Shown: positions 59,582-64,000 of the stretch, in pieces
How positions within the stretch are numbered: position 1 is the stretch's first letter
Layout: each line of letters opens with the position of its first letter
Source of the DNA: Nocardioides mangrovicus
Lineage (GTDB): Bacteria > Actinomycetota > Actinomycetes > Propionibacteriales > Nocardioidaceae
NCBI RefSeq assembly: GCF_003674065.1
Contig: NZ_RDBE01000010.1
Location: 1,037,371 to 1,101,370 of the forward strand
Length of the DNA stretch: 64,000 nucleotides
Direction: 5' to 3'
The notes under the pieces: model-generated
The model's database searches: none
What the model saw: the letters and a program-made list of their open reading frames with translations, nothing else
Told to the model about the DNA's origin: nothing
Translations under genes and position numbers: made by a program

Positions 59582-62296
59582 GTGAGCAAGCTCGTCATCG
59601 TCGAGTCACCGGCCAAGGCCCGCACCATTGCGGGATACCTCGGCCGGGACTTCGTCGTGGAGTCCTCCATCGGACACATCCGCGACCTCCCGCAGGGCGC
59701 GGCCGACACCCCGGCCAAGATCAAGGACAAGCCGTGGGGCCGCATGGCGGTCGACATCGACAACGGCTTCGAGCCCTACTACGTCGTGCCGCGCGACAAG
59801 AAGTCCCACATCTCCAAGCTCAAGGGGCTCCTCAAGGACGCCGACGAGCTCCTCCTCGCCACCGACGAGGACCGCGAGGGCGAGGCCATCGCCTGGCACC
59901 TGCTCGACGAGCTCAAGCCCAAGGTGCCGGTCAAGCGGATGGTCTTCCACGAGATCACCAAGTCCGCCATCCTCGACGCCGCCGACCACCCCCGCGAGCT
60001 CGACATGGACCTGGTGGAGGCGCAGGAGGCGCGTCGCATCCTCGACCGGCTCTACGGCTACGAGGTCTCCCCGGTGCTGTGGCGCAAGGTGATGTCGGGA
60101 CTCTCCGCGGGCCGGGTGCAGTCAGTGGCAACGCGGCTCGTGGTCGACCGCGAGCGGGAGCGGATCGCGTTCCGCGAGGCGTCCTACTGGGACATCCAGG
60201 GCAGCTTCGACGCCGGCGAGCGGCACGAGCAGCGGATCTTCCCCGCCCGGCTCTACTCCGTCGACGCCGCCCGCGTCGCCCAGGGCCGTGACTTCGGCCA
60301 GGACGGCCGGCTGCGCAGCGACAACGTCGTCCACCTCGACCGCTCCCGCGCCGAGAGCCTGGTCGCGGCCCTGCGCGAGACCACCTTCGAGGTGCGCTCG
60401 GTCGAAGCCAAGCCGTACCGCCGCTCTCCCTACGCGCCGTTTCGCACCACCACGCTGCAGCAGGAGGCCTCGCGCAAGCTCGGCTTCAGTGCCAGCTCGA
60501 CCATGTCGGTCGCGCAGCGGCTCTATGAGAACGGCTTCATCACCTACATGCGTACCGACTCCACGACCCTCTCCGACACCGCGATCACCGCGGCGCGGCA
60601 GCAGGTCCAGGAGCTCTACGGTGGTGAGTACCTGCCCGACGCGCCGCGCACGTACACCTCGAAGGTCAAGAACGCCCAGGAGGCGCACGAGGCGATCCGT
60701 CCCTCGGGCGACGTGTTCCGCACGCCGGCGCAGACGGGCCTGACCGGCGACCAGTTCCGGCTCTACGAGCTGATCTGGATGCGCACCGTCGCCTCGCAGA
60801 TGAAGGACGCCGTCGGCCAGAGCGTCTCGATCCGCCTCGGCGGCGCCGCGGCCTCCGGAGAGGACGTCGTGTTCGCCGCCAGCGGCCGCGTCATCACCTT
60901 CCACGGCTTCCTCAAGGCCTACGTCGAGGGCCGCGACGACGGCGCCGAGGCCGACGACCGCGAGACCCGGCTGCCCAACGTCGAGCAGGGCGATCCGCTC
61001 ACCGCGGCGTCGCTCAGCGCGGAGGGCCACGAGACCAAGCCGCCGGCCCGCTATACCGAGGCCACCCTGGTCAAGGAGCTCGAGGAGCGCGAGATCGGGC
61101 GGCCCTCGACGTACGCCTCGATCATCGGGACGATCCTCAACCGCGGCTACGTCTACAAGAAGGGTACCGCGCTGGTGCCGGCGTGGCTGGCCTTCAGTGT
61201 CGTGCGGCTGCTCGAGGAGCACTTTCCGCGCCAGATCGACTACGCCTTCACCGCCCGCATGGAGGACGTGCTCGACGAGATCGCCGGTGGTCGCAAGGAC
61301 CGCAACACCGAGCTCTCGGAGTTCTACTTCGGCGCCGGTGAGGTGGTGGGCCTCAAGACGCTGGTCGACGAGCTCGGCGACATCGACGCTCGCGCCCTGG
61401 CCACCTTCCCGGTCGGCGAGCCCGAGGTGGGGATCAACCTGCGGGTGGGCAAGTACGGCCCCTACATCGAGGGTCCGGGTGACGACGGCGAGCCCGCCGG
61501 CAAGCGCGCCAACGTGCCCGAGGACCTGCCGCCCGACGAGCTGACGGTCGACAAGGCCCGCGAGCTGCTGGCCAACCCCGCCGGCGAGGAGCGCCCGCTC
61601 GGCGAGGACCCGGCCACCGGGCACGTGATCGTGGCCAAGAACGGCCGCTACGGCCCGTACGTCTCCGAGGTGCTGCCCGAGGACGCGCCGGCGAAGCAGA
61701 AGCCGCGTACCGGTTCGCTGTTCAAGTCGATGTCGCTGGACACGGTGACCCTGGCCGACGCACTGCGGCTGATGAGCCTGCCGCGCGTGGTCGGCGAGGA
61801 CCCCGATTCGAAGGAGGAGATCACCGTCCAGAACGGCCGCTACGGGCCGTACCTGAAGAAGGGGACGGACTCGCGCTCCATCGAGTCCGAGGAGCAGATC
61901 TTCACCATCACCCTCGACGAGGCGCTGAAGATCTACAGCCAGCCCAAGCAGCGGGGCCGGGCCGCGGCCGCCGCGCCGCTCAAGGAGCTCGGCAACGACC
62001 CGGTCTCCGGCAACCCGGTGGTGGTCAAGGCCGGGCGGTTCGGCGAGTACGTCACCGACGGCGAGTACAACGCCACGCTGCGCAAGGACGACTCGGTCGA
62101 GGCGATCACCATCGAGCGGGCCGCCGAGCTGCTGGAGGAGCGCCGCGCGAAGGGCCCGGCCAAGAAGGCGGCCAAGAAGGGCGCGAAGAAGGCCGCCGCC
62201 AAGAAGAGCCCCGCGAAGAAGACGGCCGCGAAGAAGACGCCGGCCAAGAAGACCGCCGCCAAGAAGACCGCGAAGGCGGCGGCTAAGAAGTCGTGA
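59582..62296 (+). CDS. topA: DNA topoisomerase I
   Basis: 904 residues. The Toprim domain has LVIVESPAKARTIAGYL and ATDEDREGEAIAWHL; the active tyrosine lies in GFITYMRTDSTTLS near residue 322; LVKELEEREIGRPSTYASII is also present. In place of zinc fingers the C-terminus has several TopA_C repeats (GRYGPYV, GRYGPYLKKG, GRFGEYVTDG) and a lysine-alanine tail of about 45 residues (KKAAKKGAKKAAAKK onward), typical of actinobacteria and important for processive DNA binding. GTG start with GAAGGA. Its stop overlaps the lipoprotein gene by 4 bp. Confidence 0.97.
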   Translation: MSKLVIVESPAKARTIAGYLGRDFVVESSIGHIRDLPQGAADTPAKIKDKPWGRMAVDIDNGFEPYYVVPRDKKSHISKLKGLLKDADELLLATDEDREGEAIAWHLLDELKPKVPVKRMVFHEITKSAILDAADHPRELDMDLVEAQEARRILDRLYGYEVSPVLWRKVMSGLSAGRVQSVATRLVVDRERERIAFREASYWDIQGSFDAGERHEQRIFPARLYSVDAARVAQGRDFGQDGRLRSDNVVHLDRSRAESLVAALRETTFEVRSVEAKPYRRSPYAPFRTTTLQQEASRKLGFSASSTMSVAQRLYENGFITYMRTDSTTLSDTAITAARQQVQELYGGEYLPDAPRTYTSKVKNAQEAHEAIRPSGDVFRTPAQTGLTGDQFRLYELIWMRTVASQMKDAVGQSVSIRLGGAAASGEDVVFAASGRVITFHGFLKAYVEGRDDGAEADDRETRLPNVEQGDPLTAASLSAEGHETKPPARYTEATLVKELEEREIGRPSTYASIIGTILNRGYVYKKGTALVPAWLAFSVVRLLEEHFPRQIDYAFTARMEDVLDEIAGGRKDRNTELSEFYFGAGEVVGLKTLVDELGDIDARALATFPVGEPEVGINLRVGKYGPYIEGPGDDGEPAGKRANVPEDLPPDELTVDKARELLANPAGEERPLGEDPATGHVIVAKNGRYGPYVSEVLPEDAPAKQKPRTGSLFKSMSLDTVTLADALRLMSLPRVVGEDPDSKEEITVQNGRYGPYLKKGTDSRSIESEEQIFTITLDEALKIYSQPKQRGRAAAAAPLKELGNDPVSGNPVVVKAGRFGEYVTDGEYNATLRKDDSVEAITIERAAELLEERRAKGPAKKAAKKGAKKAAAKKSPAKKTAAKKTPAKKTAAKKTAKAAAKKS

Positions 62297-63072
62297 GGCG
62301 GGCCGCGGTCGCGGCGCTGCTGCTGGTGGCGGCCGGGTGCGGGTCCAGTGCCCGTTCACCATGGCACCATGGTGAACGAGCGACGCCTGGGGCCGATGGG
62401 ACCCCCACGACCACGGCGACCTCCGCCTCGCCGACCACCCCGGCCCGGCTCGTCACCACCCGGTGCGCCGACCTGGTGGTGCTGGGGCTGCGGGGCCAGG
62501 GCCAGTCGGCGCGGACCCACCAGGGCGTGGGCCACGAGGTCCAGGTGGCCGTGCGGTCGCTGGTGCGCCACCTCCACGACGGCCGCACGGTGCGGCTGCA
62601 GGCGGTCCGCTTCCCGGCGGTCTCCGCGGCCACCGAGGCCGAGTACGACGCCGACATCGCCGCCGGCGTCGCGCTGGTGCGCCGCGCGCGGACCACTCTC
62701 GCAGCGCGCTGCCCCGGCACCTCGGTAGCGCTGGCCGGCTTCAGCGAGGGCGCCCAGGTCGCCCACCGGGCCGCGCAGGCGCACGCGTACGCGCTGGTGC
62801 TGCTCATGGGCGACCCCTTGCGCAACCCGCGCCTGAGCGTGCGCACGCTCGCCTTCGGCATCCGGCTCACCGGCCGCGGCAACGCCGGCTACGGCGCCGC
62901 TTTCGCCGACCCGGCCCACGTCGTCGAGGCCTGCGTGGCCGGCGACAACGTCTGCAACGCCCCGCTCACCGGCCGGGTCGGCGGCGTCTCGGCCACCCAC
63001 CGGCAGTTCTACGAGCGGCCCGCCACCGCCCGGGTCGTCGGGGCAGCCGTCGCCCAGGCGTGCGCCAACTGA
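62293..63072 (+). CDS. cutinase-like serine esterase lipoprotein
   Basis: 259 residues. A lipoprotein signal (AALLLVAAGCGSS) is followed by a low-complexity Thr/Pro linker (residues 30-52) and an alpha/beta hydrolase domain of cutinase type: RCADLVVLGLRGQGQS, nucleophile ALAGFSEGAQVAHRAA, the aspartate in CVAGDNVCNAPL and the histidine in ATHRQFYERP, with cysteines placed for the two cutinase disulfides. The substrate may be a lipid or polyester. GTG overlaps topA by 4 bp. A 26-bp inverted repeat lies in the linker-coding part, and a palindromic element begins inside the last codons. Confidence 0.82.
   Translation: MRRAAVAALLLVAAGCGSSARSPWHHGERATPGADGTPTTTATSASPTTPARLVTTRCADLVVLGLRGQGQSARTHQGVGHEVQVAVRSLVRHLHDGRTVRLQAVRFPAVSAATEAEYDADIAAGVALVRRARTTLAARCPGTSVALAGFSEGAQVAHRAAQAHAYALVLLMGDPLRNPRLSVRTLAFGIRLTGRGNAGYGAAFADPAHVVEACVAGDNVCNAPLTGRVGGVSATHRQFYERPATARVVGAAVAQACAN
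62353..62378. repeat. 26-bp inverted repeat inside the lipoprotein gene
   Basis: Arms CGTTCACCATGG and CCATGGTGAACG are perfect complements separated by CA. It codes for part of the variable linker, 57 bp downstream of the topA stop. Confidence 0.7.
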
Positions 63073-63144
63073 ACACGTGCGAAGGTGGCGCGCTCTTCCG
63101 GGCGGATGTCGCGTGCCAGGTGCGCACGTGTGCAGTTGGCGCAC
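63060..63144. repeat. 85-bp palindromic intergenic element, subtype 2, copy C1
   Basis: Left arm GTGCGCCAACTGAACACGTG, right arm (reverse complement) GTGCGCCAACTGCACACGTG. The left arm includes the last codons and stop of the lipoprotein gene. Confidence 0.8.
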
Positions 63145-63163
63145 GCACCGGCCGGCTGACAAC

Positions 63164-63247
63164 CGCCACAACTCCACACTTGCGAAGGAATTCGGGGTGG
63201 TGCCCGGTTTGTCACCCCCACAACTTCGCAAGTGCGGAGTTTTGGCG
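63164..63247. repeat. 84-bp palindromic intergenic element, subtype 1, copy C2
   Basis: Left arm CGCCACAACTCCACACTTGC, right arm (reverse complement) CGCCAAAACTCCGCACTTGC, both continuing GAAG. It is 19 bp from copy C1. The core TGCCCGGTTTGT is related to TCGCCCGATATGT of A1. Confidence 0.8.
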
Positions 63248-63316
63248 CCTGCAGCAGCGGTCGACGCCCGCGTGGCCAAGGCGCACGCACCGGGCGTCGC
63301 CGTCGGCACCCCCGCC

Positions 63317-63322
63317 TAGGCT
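63317..63322 (+). promoter_or_regulatory. -10 hexamer of a likely leaderless promoter for tmk
   Basis: TAGGCT, 7 nt before GTG 63330. Confidence 0.6.
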
Positions 63323-63329
63323 GAGGCCC

Positions 63330-63944
63330 GTGACGTACGCACCCACCGGGCTCTTCGTCGCCCTCGAGGGTGGCGAGGGGGCGGGCAAGTCGACCCAGGC
63401 CGCGCTGCTGCGCGACGCGCTGGTGGCAGAGGGGCGCACGGTGCTGCTCACCCGCGAGCCCGGCGCGACCGCGGTCGGTGCTGAGATCAGGCGCATCGTC
63501 CTCGACCCGGCCACCGGCGAGCTGCACCCGCGCACCGAGGCGCTGCTCTACGCCGCCGACAAGGCCGAGCACGTCGACCAGGTGGTCCGCCCGGCGCTGG
63601 CGCGCGGCGAGGTGGTGGTCACCGATCGCTACGTCGACTCCTCGCTGGCCTACCAGGGCGGCGGCCGCGACGCGCTCGAGGGGCTCGAGCCCATGCTGCG
63701 CTGGGCCACCGGCGACCTGCGCCCCCACCTGACGGTCGTGCTCGACCTCGAGCCCGGCGCCGGGCTGTCCCGGTTCGCCGAGCGCGACCGCATCGAGGCC
63801 GAACCTCCGGCGTTTCACGCCCGGGTGCGCCAGGCGTTCGTCGAGCTGGCCGAGCGCGATCCCGAGCACTACCTGGTGCTCGACGCCCGCGACGACGTCG
63901 ACACGATCGCCAAGCTCATCCTCGAGCGGGTCCGCGAGCTGTGA
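63330..63944 (+). CDS. tmk: thymidylate kinase
   Basis: 204 residues. P-loop ALEGGEGAGKSTQAALL, the REPG motif in LLTREPGATAVG, the base-binding VVVTDRYVDSSLAYQG (DRY motif) and the LID segment RFAERDRIEAE. It phosphorylates dTMP to dTDP. GTG 63330 follows TAGGCT by 7 nt; an upstream palindromic element pair separates it from the lipoprotein gene. holB overlaps its stop by 4 bp. Confidence 0.96.
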   Translation: MTYAPTGLFVALEGGEGAGKSTQAALLRDALVAEGRTVLLTREPGATAVGAEIRRIVLDPATGELHPRTEALLYAADKAEHVDQVVRPALARGEVVVTDRYVDSSLAYQGGGRDALEGLEPMLRWATGDLRPHLTVVLDLEPGAGLSRFAERDRIEAEPPAFHARVRQAFVELAERDPEHYLVLDARDDVDTIAKLILERVREL

Positions 63945-64000
63945 GCGTCTGGGACGGCCTGGTCGGCCAGGCCCCCGTGGTGCAGACGCTGCAGCGCGCG
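63941..64000 (+). CDS. holB: DNA polymerase III delta' subunit, N-terminal fragment
   Basis: Only 20 residues are visible (VSVWDGLVGQAPVVQTLQRA), matching the start of clamp-loader delta' proteins, where VWDxLVGQ precedes the AAA+ domain. GTG overlaps the tmk stop by 4 bp. The tmk-holB order is conserved in actinobacteria. The gene continues past the end of the window. Confidence 0.85.
   Translation, partial: MSVWDGLVGQAPVVQTLQRA

Noticed and set aside
62160-62296. Repeat expansion or sequencing artefact in the AKK tail of topA
   Set aside because: Lysine-alanine tails are normal for actinobacterial topoisomerase I.
60122-62362. Long open frame on the minus strand across topA
   Set aside because: GC-rich coding DNA leaves antisense frames open; the translation is His/Arg/Gly-rich with no family motif, while topA on the plus strand is certain.

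Overview
The window is chromosomal DNA of a very GC-rich actinobacterium. GTG starts, 4-bp GTGA/ATGA gene overlaps, a WhiB regulator, a MarP-type protease, a Flp/Tad locus with an Ssd-type ATPase and a lysine-tailed TopA all point to Actinomycetota. The overall order (WhiB, two ArsA-like ATPases, RidA, beta-lactamase-fold hydrolase, crp, nth, tlpA, NUDIX, marP, acs, HAD phosphatase, ssd-tadABC, helicase, bldG-like STAS, hppA, topA, tmk, holB) matches the conserved block known from Mycobacterium (Rv3644c-Rv3681c) and Streptomyces (wblA to tmk). A Nocardioides-like organism (Propionibacteriales) is my best guess, from overall impression rather than any search. No phage, IS element, CRISPR array or rRNA/tRNA gene was seen.

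Layout. 1-2.5 kb: tail of a WblA/WhiB4-type regulator converging on two ArsA/GET3-like ATPases. 2.6-5.8 kb: two-subunit CoA-transferase and an MFS transporter with an unusual C-terminal insertion. 6-11 kb: FtsX-type ABC exporter with its NarL-type two-component system. 11-12.9 kb: alpha/beta hydrolase, GlxA-type regulator and a 56-residue membrane protein. 12.9-16.2 kb: DUF4177, RidA, NUDIX, metallo-hydrolase and LLM oxidoreductase. 16.2-22.7 kb: secreted beta-propeller, Crp, then nth-tlpA-NUDIX-marP-amidohydrolase. 22.3-25.2 kb: holin-like protein, NhaA and a CPA1 antiporter. 25.3-34.9 kb: a complete seven-gene nitrate assimilation operon (narK, nitrate reductase, FAD/[2Fe-2S] electron-transfer protein, nirB, nirD, nnaR, CbiX-like chelatase). 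34.9-37.6 kb: acetate uptake and acetyl-CoA synthetase. 37.7-42.1 kb: two tandem paralogous membrane GGDEF-EAL proteins. 42.1-46 kb: methyltransferase, a degenerate Fic-fold protein, HAD phosphatase and AI-2E-family permease. 46-51 kb: ssd-tadA-tadB-tadC and flp-tadE-tadG. 51-64 kb: MrfA-type helicase, BldG-type STAS protein, proton pyrophosphatase, L,D-transpeptidase, methyltransferase, LysE exporter, topA, cutinase-like lipoprotein, tmk and the start of holB.

How the parts work together. The nitrate operon is self-contained: import, reduction of nitrate to nitrite to ammonium, siroheme chemistry (CbiX) and a DNA-binding uroporphyrinogen-III-synthase-like regulator (NnaR). Its upstream region has a candidate GlnR box and a tandem 13-bp repeat array. 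The two Tad transcription units share a similar upstream module. At least 15 genes have a TANNNT hexamer 6-7 nt before the start codon, the signature of leaderless transcription.

Most interesting non-coding content: five palindromic elements of 82-85 bp, in two related subtypes, at three intergenic sites (154-355, 43729-43813, 63060-63247); the duplicated promoter-like module of the tad locus; the repeat array before narK; and a TadG-like gene with no stop codon before it runs through the 3' ends of oppositely oriented genes.
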